From positions 1-30,855 of the forward strand of contig NMRA01000432.1 in the NCBI GenBank assembly GCA_002633005.1: a stretch of 30,855 nucleotides of DNA, in the 5' to 3' direction. Positions 1 to 9,430 of the stretch are shown here, one piece after another. The first letter of the stretch is position 1. Every line of letters begins with the position of its first letter. The notes under the pieces are model-generated. The model was not told where the DNA came from. It worked only from the letters and a program-made list of their open reading frames with translations, and searched no databases. This DNA comes from Phoronis australis (lineage: Eukaryota; Phoronida; Phoronidae). A program made the position numbers and the translations under genes.

Positions 1-487
1 CAGGGCCCTCAAATGGTAAACCATACACTGATACCGAGTTTTCAAAGTTCTCTTGAGTTTTCTCTCTGATCAGTATTCGAAGTCTTTCCTTTTTGTCTTT
101 GCCCATTCCCACACCTTTGTCGGTTGCCATGGTTTAGCCCTGAGGCATGCAATTTTTTTTGGGTGGCACTCGCTTACTAAGGTCCTGATGCAAGGAGTCC
201 ATCGTTGGTCCAAGGTCATTGTTGTGTTTCAACACGCACTCGTTGTATAGCTTGAGCATTAAATTAAAGGTTTAAGAAATACAGGAGCTGTTTTGCGCAT
301 TTAATTGTGCGTGTAAAAGGTTTTATGGATTCGTACCGAATTTGTTGCTGCAACTTGTCTGATGGGCCTGTACCCGGCGCGTGATCACAAATGTGGACAC
401 TAATTCGGCTATTGCGCAAGTCGACTGTAGCAAGGTGGCCAGTGAAAATGTAAGGCAGCACGCTAGTGTGCGTGTGTGTTTCTTATT
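1..487. other. no gene recognised
   Basis: Only short uncharacterised open frames on both strands, without a recognisable domain, splice context or repeat ends. The stretch just before 488 is GT-rich (cgtgtgtgtt). Confidence 0.5.
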
Positions 488-871
488 ATGAAAACCATTG
501 AAGGCAATTATCAGCACCTGCAAACAAGAATTTTGAAGTATGGAGAATTTCAACAGGAGTTTGCTGTAGACTTACACCCCGCGAAGCTGCAGACATTCCA
601 GCCACGTTTACTGCCGGTCCTTCGAAGCAATTATAGCACATATATACGATTTTTTAAGAATGGCAAGGGTGCGTTTTGTGTTGACAGAAATGTCCATTGC
701 GTCGAGGAATCTGAGGCATTTAATGATGAACAACTGTTGTGGCTTAATTTGGAAAAACACTTAGCAAAACTAACTTCCAAGTATGCATACTGTGGCGGAA
801 TTAAGAAATGCGATTATGGCAGTGCTAACTGTAGCAGAGCCACTAAGTGTGCTAAAATGGTAGGAAATTAG
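488..871 (+). CDS. hypothetical protein fragment, 127 aa
   Basis: An ATG at 488 opens a 127-residue frame ending with TAG at 869-871. I do not recognise the family. The composition looks protein-like rather than random: an early KYGEFQQEF stretch, a central YIRFFKNGKGAFCVD segment, and a C-terminal Cys cluster (YCGGIKKCDYGSANC, then TKC) that could bind metal. No promoter, polyadenylation signal or clear splice donor was identified beside it. A second open stretch in another frame follows at 932-1174. The pair could be a decayed transposon-derived ORF with a frameshift, or one exon of a larger plus-strand gene lying opposite the Ig gene. A chance ORF cannot be excluded. Confidence 0.35.
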   Translation: MKTIEGNYQHLQTRILKYGEFQQEFAVDLHPAKLQTFQPRLLPVLRSNYSTYIRFFKNGKGAFCVDRNVHCVEESEAFNDEQLLWLNLEKHLAKLTSKYAYCGGIKKCDYGSANCSRATKCAKMVGN

Positions 872-931
872 GCAAAACATTTCTGTAGCAGATAAAAGGT
901 TGATTGGCGCAGGAAAAGGCCGAGGTCTTCA

Positions 932-1174
932 ATGCTCAGAAAGATTTCGGCAGGCAAGAGACTTGCCAAGAAAATGACACAGTTGTGTCCGGGCATTCTA
1001 AAGGAAAGAACTGCAGCCAATTCCAGTTACTCGGTGCAACTTCTCTCACCCGACGGCGTTGTTTCACGATACCGCAACCTCAAACAACGTCAAAGAAACG
1101 AAACGCGGAGGGTGAGATATTTCAGAGTATTAATATTTATTCTTGGATACAGGTGTCCAACTCAAAATGAATAA
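932..1174 (+). CDS. hypothetical ORF, possibly a continuation of the 488-871 frame
   Basis: A basic 80-residue frame rich in Arg and Lys, with the segment VQLLSPDGVVSRYRN followed by a run of Arg, Gln and Asn. It lies about 60 bp after the preceding ORF on the same strand and could be its frameshifted continuation or a second exon. An overlapping frame (904-1170) is also open. No family is recognised and no start codon context favours translation, so this is kept only as a low-confidence fragment. Confidence 0.2.
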   Translation: MLRKISAGKRLAKKMTQLCPGILKERTAANSSYSVQLLSPDGVVSRYRNLKQRQRNETRRVRYFRVLIFILGYRCPTQNE

Positions 1175-2218
1175 CCCACGGTCATTCTTTATGCCGATAG
1201 CAATGTTTTCGCCAACTGAAGAAGAACAGGAATCATAGACATCCCGCGCGCTCCGTCTATGGTTCTGACACTTCAAACTTTCAACACGATAGGTAGCCGC
1301 AGAAAGTTCGATGTTGACCTCATTCTAATCTTCTCTGCAATCCACAGTCTGGGGACGAAAACAATTCAAATGCGCTCCTCGAAATAGGGCTTGCTTAGCT
1401 GGAATTCAGAACTGCGGTGATGAGAGTGTTTTCACCTCCTGATTGCGAAGCGATCGAGTTAGCTGTGGTGTCTTCATCAGCGCGTGCTCTCAGCAGGAGG
1501 TCACCACTTTATGCACTCAAGCGGTCGACAACAACTAAACTGACGAGAGTCTCAGAACTCCCACATGCAAATGTGATATGCAAATGAGGTAGTACTTGAC
1601 TACTGCGCCATCTATACATCCACGAAAAAGCTTAAATACCCGTGACTGCGTGTGGGAAATTGCGATTGCGTGCGCTGAAGTCGATATTTTCAAAGTACAA
1701 TTACACCACTGTTTAAGGTTGAAAAGTGATTTTTTGATATCCTTCTATAGAAAAAGCTTTAATCTCTGTGATAAAATCATCTGTTTTCTTTTAAACGAAA
1801 CTTAAGTATTGAAATTAGTCCGGGGAAGGAGGCCAAAAACGGCGGTTTAGCTAGTTGTCCCTTCCTGGTTATCTCTTCCTGGTATTACTATGTTTGGCTA
1901 TCTTATCGTTTTGCTACATAAGTACAGTATAACCTGCTCTAATGCATCTCTATGTCTAACATAATAAACAATAATTTAAATCAGGACAGTTTTTAAATTT
2001 TGCCCAACTTTTTTCCAAAATCTCTTTGCAGGATTACCCAAGTTCACCTTAATGCAGTCGGAATGTTAACTTTGTGTATTTTATTTTCGTTTTGCTGCAC
2101 ATGCATTGTCTTATGATTTTTCAATGAAGTAGCTGACACTACACTCTCGAGACTTCTGAATTTTTGGAGTCTGACTGATGGTAAGCATCAAACACCATTG
2201 CATACCCATACTAAACTC
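1175..2218. other. no gene recognised
   Basis: No convincing exon, transposon end or RNA gene. A plus-strand open frame at 1596-1805 looks like chance coding. The stretch 1800-1880 is locally GC-richer but unrecognised. Confidence 0.45.
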
Positions 2219-2515
2219 GGGCGGATCCAGGATTTGGAGTTGGAAGGGGCAGGGCACAGAATTTTGCCACATCCGCGCTCCCACCCTAAAATGTAGGGAT
2301 TCAGGGGTCTCGAATTTTTGGGTTTGTGGACCTTATTACTAAAAAAATCCAGTAAACGGGGTTTGTTCAAGGCCAATGCATTGTGCGTTCGCCCCCGGAG
2401 CCCCCTGGGTGCGCGCATATGCTAGTCAGCAATTCACACCCCGAACTGACAAATGGTATCTGGTAGAATTTTAGGGGGCATGGCCCCCTTGGCCCCCTCC
2501 TGTAATCCGCCATTG
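2219..2515. mobile_element. MITE-like non-autonomous DNA element with short imperfect inverted ends
   Basis: The left end reads GGGCGGATCCAGGA. The right end, reverse-complemented, reads CAATGGCGGATTACAGGA, so both share GGCGGATyCAGGA-type termini. The right arm is rich in GGGGGC/GCCCCC runs, common in this kind of repeat. AAACT directly precedes the left end and directly follows the right end, a possible 5-bp target duplication. There is no coding capacity. I have seen GGCGGATCC-ended repeats of this style in many invertebrate genomes, but I cannot name the superfamily. Confidence 0.5.
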
Positions 2516-3965
2516 AAACTGTGATAGATGCAAAAAAACATCTGATAACTGATTTTTCTGCTATCTTGCGTGTAAAATACTCGGTTTCCTGTGTTTTTTT
2601 TACGAAAATGTCTACGAACCTTCTGCAAATACATCATTCTATGCGTTGTCGGTGAAAACTAAAAAACATTGGTATCCATAGTGCGAGAATATTCAGACAT
2701 CCATATGCACATCTGGGCGTGAGCTGTTCGGGGACTTTCCTGAATGAAACGCGTAAGAAAAGTTATTCAAAAACGCCAATTTCACCGGTAGTCGACTATC
2801 CTTATAAGATCGGATTTTCTGACCTCATTTCACAGCATCTATCTCATTACATTTCAATATATCTCTTTTTTATGACTAACTACTTTGCTGTCTGATTTGT
2901 TCGGGTTTAGTGATATACACTGTATGGAGATGCAGTCTCCTTCCGGCCCAATACACCTATTATTGTTTTTTATAAAATTCGTTGAATTGAGATGCGTCGG
3001 GACAAGATCAACCGACTTCGAGAACATTAGAAAACTAATTTTCAATCAGACCCACACATTAAAATTTCAGATTCAAGTTCGCAGTTATATATAACTGGAC
3101 TTACTTTATAGATTTTTTACTCAACCGTAATGCATTTTGAAACGGTGACTATATGCATTTGTGACTACATGCTATTGGCAGCGTTATCATCAGGGTCAAA
3201 GGAAACCAACGTGCCTTGTTGTGCTTCTCATTCTTTTCTGTAAAGTAACAAAATTAAAGCTCTCTTGATATGTTCGATCGCCTATTTTAAGATTTCAAAA
3301 CTGTATTTTGAATCCTCGCATACATTTGTTACTATGCAGACATTGGCCAGTTGCACAATTTTGGTGAGGTGCCCTACTTCTAGAGCCCGATGCGGTATGA
3401 AGAAGGGTGATTGCCTAGACTTTTATGGTTTTATTTTGAAGAGCGAAGATCAATCTAAACACTCGTTGTAGTTTTGCTGTTTTAAATTTGGCTTCAGCTG
3501 AAATATTGAGGCAGGAAGTAGGGCAATTTTCAACAGTTTGGAATCACCGCAAACTAGCTAAACTGGTAGCCTTCAAAAACGGCTAAGATGTAACTAGTGA
3601 AACCGTGACATTTTCTATGATTGGCAAGTTGAAAGACACCCCAATTCAGTGATAAACTTGAAGTGTTTTATTTTGCACTATTATTCTCAAGGTAAGTTCG
3701 CAAAAAGTGCCAAAATGTAGCTGTAACGAGGCTTGGAATTGGCAGAAAAACAACACGTTCCCATAGCAACCACAAGGTGGCGCACGCAAAAAAATTATTG
3801 TTGGTATGAAGGTTGGGGCATCAACCCCTACCATAATGCAAACAATCGAGGAAATCCGTGACATAGCCTTTATCACTTTTTGCCTGGTCCATTCGTGGAC
3901 GTGCTCTTACGTAATTTACACTGGAAATCAACCACAGTATTATAGCATTTCTATTATGATATATA
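2516..3965. other. no gene recognised
   Basis: AT-rich sequence with only short open frames on both strands. A small hairpin lies near 3808-3831 (ggttggggcatcaacccc). No splice-bounded exon or repeat boundary was found. Confidence 0.45.
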
Positions 3966-4127
3966 TAGATTATTACATGGCGAAGTCGTTATCCCCCGTT
4001 ATCTAGAGCCCGAGTGGATTTTGGAAAATTATCGCCCGAGGGGCGTTAGCCCCCAGGGTGATAATTCTCCAAAATCCACGAGGGCTCTGGATAAGGGGGA
4101 TAACGGCTGAGAACATGTAATAATCTA
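3966..4127. repeat. 162-bp near-perfect palindrome (foldback/MITE-like)
   Basis: The outer arms TAGATTATTACATG (3966-3979) and CATGTAATAATCTA (4114-4127) are exact inverted copies. After a short mismatched stretch the inner arms 3987-4036 and 4057-4105 pair over roughly 48 bases with few mismatches. The tip is a perfect GGGGC-GTTA-GCCCC hairpin. As single-stranded DNA or RNA this would form one long stem. No protein is encoded. It may be one part of a larger composite repeat continuing to the tRNA-like unit near 4.7 kb. Confidence 0.75.
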
Positions 4128-4654
4128 TTAATACCACATACTAAACGAGAAACATTGCAATGAATCGATTTACCTTTTTTGACTCTCCACGGCTTAGTAA
4201 CTACTTTCTATGTCAGAGGCCCGAGGTCGGAGGTGGTGACCTTTTAAGAAAAGCCCGGCTATTTTTGTCAAATAATGCTTTTACGCAAAACCAATTGAAA
4301 ACTTAAATATTATAGAATTAAATTGAATTTATAAATTAAGGTTTACCAACTATTATAGCTTAAAACACGTTTTTTTCACGCTAAGCTTCGACCGGGAAAT
4401 TATCGTCTGCTAAAGTAGGTTACCACTAGTAACTGAATATAATTCTCAAGTCAAAGATCCTGACGACACGCTACCCGCTTTCAAACTAGAGATCGGTGAT
4501 TCACAAGTAAGAGGAAAATTTTCACCGAATTAAGATATCGTTTTTATGGAAATTACGTGTCGTAGCGTATAAGTACAGTAATATGTGGTTTATTGAACGT
4601 GCGATTATTGCGCGTGCTCATTTAAGTATTCTATTTTCACACTTGATGACGTCA
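4128..4654. other. no gene recognised
   Basis: AT-rich spacer between the palindrome and the tRNA-like unit. TACCACATACTAAAC at 4132 and the inverse of taatatgtggttta near 4580 look loosely like inverted copies, so this could be the interior of a composite non-autonomous element. Confidence 0.3.
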
Positions 4655-4760
4655 GTCGCTGTGTGGTGTAGTGGTAAAGTCGGCGACTACCAATATTAAG
4701 GTCCCGGGTTCGCCCCCGTCCTCGGTTTCCCGCCATATCGATATCTCACTAGTGAGATAA
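4655..4760 (+). repeat. tRNA-derived SINE-like unit
   Basis: A polymerase III box A-like sequence, TGGTGTAGTGG, is followed about 30 bp later by a box B-like GGGTTCGCCCCC inside a GC-rich TPsiC-type stem. That arrangement is typical of a tRNA gene or tRNA-derived SINE head. The flanking acceptor stem does not pair convincingly, and the sequence runs on into tTTCCCGCCAT and the palindrome TCTCACTAGTGAGA (4744-4757). A SINE or tRNA relic is therefore favoured over a functional tRNA. No poly(A) or simple-repeat tail is obvious. Confidence 0.5.
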
Positions 4761-5589
4761 CTTTATGGGTTATTACACGGTTGTATTTGCCATTTGACGC
4801 TAATATTGTGGTATAAAAGTATTTTATCACATATACCTAAAGATTGGTCATAAGACATACAAAATATATAAAATATTGCTTTAGAGAAATCACCTTTACA
4901 AATCCATTGAACATTTCCTACGAATTACTTTTGAAATTTATTAGACTAAATCATCACTGAATCATAGACAATGTACTTAAGACTGATTGATAGTATAATA
5001 GTCTCTCACACGAAATCAACAATAATGTGAAAGCAATTTCTACAATAATCATAGACGAACATTTTCATTCAAAATACTAATTGGTCAGAACAACTGTATG
5101 TAAGTATTGCCGTATGACACTTAGTGTGGCCTTTTAAATCTACCTACATGTAAACACTACAAAAATGCACTGGTTCTGTTGATCCTTTTGAAATAACACA
5201 ATTAAGAAAGGAACTTCAGGAAAAAAGGTTCAAAACAAAACGTCAAAATACTATCGCATCCCGGCCGACAACTACCAACCATAAACTCTGTAAAATCATC
5301 TGTATAAACTGTAGTGACTTAACAACGTTCACCACTGGACTTAATTATTTCATTCATTCTGCTTGCTATGCCTGTAGAAGGAGGCATACTGTTTGCATGA
5401 CATGGCACATTCACCACTAAAATGAATGTTCTCGTGCTGTGGCGCAATGTCGCGTCAGGCTCACTCTTTCCTTGGAACATTGATCGGAGATAAGACACTG
5501 AATCGACTTGGCACCTGAGCACGATGCTTCATGTGTTTTCCTATATCGGTAAAAAACTCATGACGCATGCAACGCGCCAGTCACAGGAC
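4761..5589. other. no gene recognised
   Basis: AT-rich. A 67-residue minus-strand open frame (5319-5522) ends in TAA near 5319 but has no recognised domain or clear splice site. It could be untranslated sequence downstream of the candidate exon at 5607-5786. Confidence 0.35.
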
Positions 5590-5606
5590 TGGTATGAAAG
5601 TCTTGC

Positions 5607-5786
5607 TTTATTGTAGTATCATTGAGTTTTGTTGTCATGTGGACATACTAAGTCGATTTCTTAGTTGCTGACTGAAGCTCCACAACAGTTCCCACACACT
5701 CTGTTGTGACATGCAGCAGTTGTACTACTCTTTTGCAGGCGTGGACGTTAACACCCTGAAGGACTCGTCGTGTGAATACAGTTCAA
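5607..5786 (-). CDS. candidate terminal exon of a two-exon minus-strand microgene
   Basis: Read on the minus strand, a pyrimidine-rich tract (gattttttCAG) gives a strong acceptor with the exon starting at 5786. Joined in phase 1 to the donor at 6382, the frame reads 19 further codons, starting ELYSHDESF, and stops at TAG 5727-5725. A polyadenylation signal AATAAA lies downstream at 5612-5607. The predicted product is only about 28 residues and unrecognised. Alternatively this is the last exon of the upstream Ig gene, since it has the same entry phase and the same first two bases (TT). That would require a transmembrane exon between 5.8 and 9.1 kb, which I could not find. Confidence 0.3.
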
Positions 5787-6381
5787 CTGAAAAAATCAAA
5801 CACATTCAGTTAGCCTTTTTTACGTTTCTTAGGCTAAATCTCATTTAGAAATCATGAAAAAAACGATGAAATGTAATTAATAATCAACCCATCAACTAAT
5901 TCAGGGTCCGTATTATTCTAAAATTAATGACATAATACCGTAACTTGAACGACTATTCAGACCAATACAAAGAAAAAAAATGTGCGCTCACGATCGCTTT
6001 TTTTGCGTTCACGATCTCCATAGAGAATTATCGACTTCGTTCCCGATCGCCGTCTCATACAAGGATCTGCGTGTATTGGTAAATATCTCAAATTGCTTCA
6101 CAAATCATAAGTTAGTAACAAAGGTGACACCAGGGACGGTGACTATAAACGTCACACGTCTCTTCTTAAGAACCCTGGAATTGCTAATAACAAGTGAACA
6201 AGTAGGCGCAAGGCATTTTAGAATGAAAGCCATTGATTTCTGAGCTCTTTATTTTGAAAAATAAGCAGAAGCTAAGTATTATTTCGAATCCACAACAAAG
6301 GTTACACTCTGACGCTTTTCTGTGGGTAGCATTCGTACCAAATTAGCCACTATTTAAGCAGAAAATGACACTTAAACTCAC
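5787..6381 (-). other. putative intron of the candidate microgene
   Basis: Bounded by GTGAGT and tttttCAG on the minus strand. An 87-residue plus-strand open frame inside it (5980-6243) has no recognisable domain and is likely fortuitous. Confidence 0.25.
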
Positions 6382-6480
6382 CGGGTACGTAACTGTCGTC
6401 TGCCATTTTTGGTGCAAGGTCTCGTTTTCTATCGCCTTCGGGAGTTTTCGATCGCGGGATGGCCAGGGTGCACTACTCCA
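6382..6480 (-). CDS. candidate first exon (MADDSYVP) of a two-exon microgene
   Basis: On the minus strand an ATG at 6406-6404, preceded by accAAAA, opens MADDSYVP and runs into CCCG|GTGAGT, a good phase 1 donor with its exon boundary at 6382. The presumed 5' leader at 6407-6480 lies in an unusually CpG-rich stretch (about 6400-6600), suggesting an unmethylated promoter. The next compatible acceptor downstream on this strand is at 5786, about 595 bp away. The start of transcription is a guess. It could instead be the first exon of a longer gene whose other exons I did not detect. Confidence 0.3.
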
Positions 6481-6600
6481 GTCGCAATGACGGCGTTTTC
6501 TTAGCCCTGGTTCCTGAATGAATTGTATTTTCGGGTTCGCGGTAAGTTCAAACTGGCGGTGGTTCTTCGGGTGCGAATCGTGAGTGGCGCGGTCATTTAA
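6400..6600. promoter_or_regulatory. CpG-rich patch, possible promoter
   Basis: The sequence contains many CG dinucleotides (tcgccttcgggagttttcgatcgcggg, gggttcgcgg, gcgcggtc) in otherwise CpG-poor, AT-rich surroundings. It sits directly upstream of the minus-strand MADDSYVP start. No TATA box was identified. Confidence 0.3.
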
Positions 6601-6611
6601 ACTTTTTTCGA

Positions 6612-6655
6612 GTACGGATCGTGTATTAGTTATGTACGGATCGGGTATTAGTTAT
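6612..6655 (+). repeat. 22-bp direct tandem duplication (two copies)
   Basis: Two adjacent 22-bp units (6612-6633 and 6634-6655), GTACGGATCG(t/g)GTATTAGTTAT, differ at one position. Confidence 0.85.
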
Positions 6656-6790
6656 GGGGTAGGTACTTCTTGGGTCCTTATAACATCCTCTAACAATGTA
6701 ATAAGGGTTAACAACGTGTGAGACCAGGACTTTAAGATGAAACAGTATTCGGGTTGTCAAAACCTTTTTCATTTCGGGTAGGGAGCAGGC

Positions 6791-7334
6791 TTGCAGAGAT
6801 ATTTTTTAACTTTGTCTTTGTCATTAAAGTTGGGATCAAAACTTGTGTTTCCTGGTCAACTCATGGAAGACATTGAACCGTTTGTAGGCAAGTTGTACGG
6901 CGACTTATCGACAGTTAACAAAGCACGCTACCACATATTCAGGTTGAAATCTGTGATGGAATCATCTCTGTCTCCTAATCATGATTGTTTGCTGCTACAT
7001 GCCAAAAGAGTAAACTACCAGTGTGCCATTCACAAACGAGCCTTGCAAAAGCATGTCAGTGCACCATCTCCACTTGGTAATTGGTGGCTTTTGGAACGGG
7101 GTAGTGTGCCAGTGAAGCTCCACTGGATGACTTGCCTTTAGCCACAGAAAATGCCATGTAAATGTTAAAGAGGTGGTTGTAGTAAACAAATGTGCTCTTG
7201 TTTGAAGTCAGGCAAGTCATGTTCTAAGTTGTGTGACTGTCCCGACTGTGTGAACACGGTGTCTCAGTCAAAAAACAATTTTTGATGAGAATAATGATCA
7301 TATAAGTGTTGATGGAGTGGATGAAGAAACATAA
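6791..7334 (+). pseudogene. decayed transposon-associated ORF with C-terminal Cys-rich (CxC-like) region
   Basis: The open part (to 7141) contains FVGKLYG, then KARYHIF, HDCLLLHAKRVNYQCAIHKR, a PSPLGNWW segment and LHWMTCL. This order, with a Cys-rich tail after it, matches what I recall of an uncharacterised protein family found with animal DNA transposons, in which the YHxF...LHxKRxNYQxAIxxR and PSPxGxGW blocks are conserved. Past the TAG at 7139-7141 coding resumes in other frames: KSGKSCSKLCDCPDC around 7208-7250, then an acidic tail ending near 7334. At least two frameshifts are needed to join them, so this is a relic. The family assignment is from memory and not verified. Confidence 0.45.
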
Positions 7335-7899
7335 TAAGTGTATGATATGTTGTTAAAGAACTTTACATTTTTAACCCACTGGAAAATATTGACAACATTT
7401 TATCATGCTGGTGACTGTCGCGGCTGCAGGGTGTATCAATTCCTGTGCCAGGTGACAATGAACTGCAATGTGGATAATGATGAGAGTGAATTCCTTGCAG
7501 AAGTGTTGAAAATGTATGTTAGTCATATGTGGGTTGTGATATCAAATCTTTAATAGGTTCCAAATAGTTAACAGTATTGTTTTTGGTAGGAGTTCAGAAT
7601 ATAGTAGTATGTGTTCTGGCCAACAGGAGGCGTTACTAATTTTTTTTCTTTTTCTCTCTTTGAACACATTTTCACCTAATCTCATAATTTTTATCACTTT
7701 CCATGTCCAGTAGCTTCAAATGAATAAAACCCAATCAAATTATCATTCAGTTTCTGTCTAGTGTTGTTGGTTTTTGAAGATTGGTTTTCTGTGCCAAATT
7801 CTGCAAAAAGTCAGAATTTTTAGGTCAAATTTCTCGAAAACGTTTAAGTAAAACCTTCGAAACTTTTTAAATTCTTAAAGTATAGTACTTAATGACCTT
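7335..7899. other. no gene recognised
   Basis: A plus-strand open frame at 7338-7553 follows the Cys-rich relic and could be its degraded 3' part, but no domain is recognised. The rest is AT-rich. An AATAAA at about 7723 (plus strand) could be a polyadenylation signal of the relic. Confidence 0.3.
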
Positions 7900-8178
7900 A
7901 TGAACACCAAATTTTTCTTGCCCCCAAAAAGTAGCTACGGAAGTAATTTTCTAGGCTTCCTAGAGTCGAATGGACTATGGCCTAAAACATGCAATAACAG
8001 TCGGAAACACGTTTCTCCTGGGAAAGCGTACGCAACACCACTGACAGTCTTCGAGAAACTGGAAGAAGTGGGATATGTTGTTCCCGAAAGCAATCGGCAC
8101 TACCCCTGTAGAGAGGCGTTTGATGTAGAGACGTTCATGAAAACAACGGAAAAGGTCGTAGGCCCTAAACTAACCTAG
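7900..8178 (+). CDS. unrecognised ORF fragment, about 92 aa
   Basis: An ATG at 7900 opens a 92-residue frame ending at TAG 8176-8178. The middle, from PGKAYATPLTVFEKLEEVGYV through YPCREAFDVETFMK, has amino-acid use typical of a folded protein and looks like part of a real coding sequence. I cannot place it in a family. No splice donor or acceptor clearly bounds it, and it lies on the strand opposite the Ig gene. A fragment of a transposon or processed gene is the simplest guess. Confidence 0.3.
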   Translation: MNTKFFLPPKSSYGSNFLGFLESNGLWPKTCNNSRKHVSPGKAYATPLTVFEKLEEVGYVVPESNRHYPCREAFDVETFMKTTEKVVGPKLT

Positions 8179-9121
8179 GACAGAGAAGACGAGATCATGG
8201 GCTTTTCTGTGTCCAGTAACGTCGACTAGTTTGAAGATCCGCATATGCTTTGTGTCTAATGGTGATCCCAAAAAAGTAGTGGACGGTGCCACGCCCTTCA
8301 ACGATGATGACCTCAGCAATCACTGACTTCCAATTCGACTATGGCCTCACTTTCACTTCCTTCCGGTTTATTTTATCAAGCGACTTTGGCATTCCTTCAT
8401 GTTTTTTGCCATGGCGTCTCTTTCCGAATTACCAATGACATCACTTCCACACACAAATTATCCGTGTTACAAAATGGGTGCCACAGTTCTTGGTGTGTGG
8501 TCTTTCCCTAGAGGTCGTGTAAGATGTTTCAAAAATTTCCTCCAAACCTTTGAGGATTTACGACTTTAAATAGCATTATTTTGCTTAGGACATTGAAAGA
8601 GAAAATCATTTTTAATATCTGTTAATAGGTCAAAACCGGGCAAGGTACGTGAAAAGTGCACTGCCCTTCACCACTGCTAGGGCGGCGCACGACCCAGCCG
8701 CCTTGGATCCTATGTTATTCAAGTCTTTATTAGCCTGAGTAGCGTAACACTTGTCTTACAAATCTGCATAAAATTAGGTTTCAAATGAGTACTTTAGTAA
8801 GCAGACCAAGACCTTACTCCGAAACCGGTTTGATGTACTTCAAGTATGCAGTGAATGTCGATTACAAGTCATTTTTGCTAAATCATTTGATTTAGAGTTT
8901 AAAAGACAGTGAAACAAAACCAGAATATAAGATGAATGGTAAGCTTTTGGGAGAAATGAATCTGTTAGCAGCAGAAAGTGCCGTCGTTCCTTTAATCAAA
9001 CGAGGCCGGCATCATTGAATTTGTAATCGTTGATTTGAAAATGTACTTGAAGTAATACAAACTCAAACATAGTATTATGCCCGTTATTAAGCTATTGGCA
9101 GCCTTCTCTGGACATACTTAC
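8179..9121. other. no gene recognised; region 3' of the last detected Ig exon
   Basis: Would be intron or 3' sequence of the minus-strand Ig gene. I looked for a hydrophobic transmembrane segment or further GPT-starting Ig exon on the minus strand and saw none. Confidence 0.4.
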
Positions 9122-9430
9122 AAACAATACCGAGGGAGAAGCTTTTCGTGACGGTGATTGAAGATTGTATGGTATTAGTCGCCGAGCACTGCCATTCCTG
9201 GCCGTGAAGCAGCTTGTCTGCCAAAAACGTAAACATTCTTTGAAACTTCGAGCCAATCTGCTTTTGACTGGAGATGGAGCCACTGGGAGGCGTTCTACTC
9301 CAATGCATCGTTGCTGCTGGAAATACTTCGTCTGTCACGCACAGAACACTATAAGTGCGACCGTGAATTAAGAAGCTGCTGTTGAAAGGAACTCCGTCTT
9401 TCGTAGTAAAATTCAACTCCGTCGGTCCAA
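9122..9430 (-). CDS. Ig-like domain exon 8 (type D'/A-like)
   Basis: A 309-bp exon between acceptor gacAG|TTGGACC (first base 9430) and donor ATTGTTT|GTAAGT (last base 9122). Entry and exit are both phase 1, giving 102 whole codons plus two split codons. The domain opens GPTELNF, has its B-strand Cys in YSVLCVTDE, the C-strand Trp in MHWSR and the F-strand Cys in WQCSATNT. An NSS glycosylation sequon lies near residue 16. Length and the FxxxDGxPF and RTYS blocks link it to type A (about 38% identity to the 13352 exon by hand), but unlike type A it keeps the core Trp. It is the last Ig exon detected in the direction of transcription. Confidence 0.85.

Noticed and set aside
4670-4735. Functional tRNA gene
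   Set aside because: Box A and B-like sequences are present, but the acceptor stem does not pair and the box B match is imperfect. A SINE head or relic fits better.
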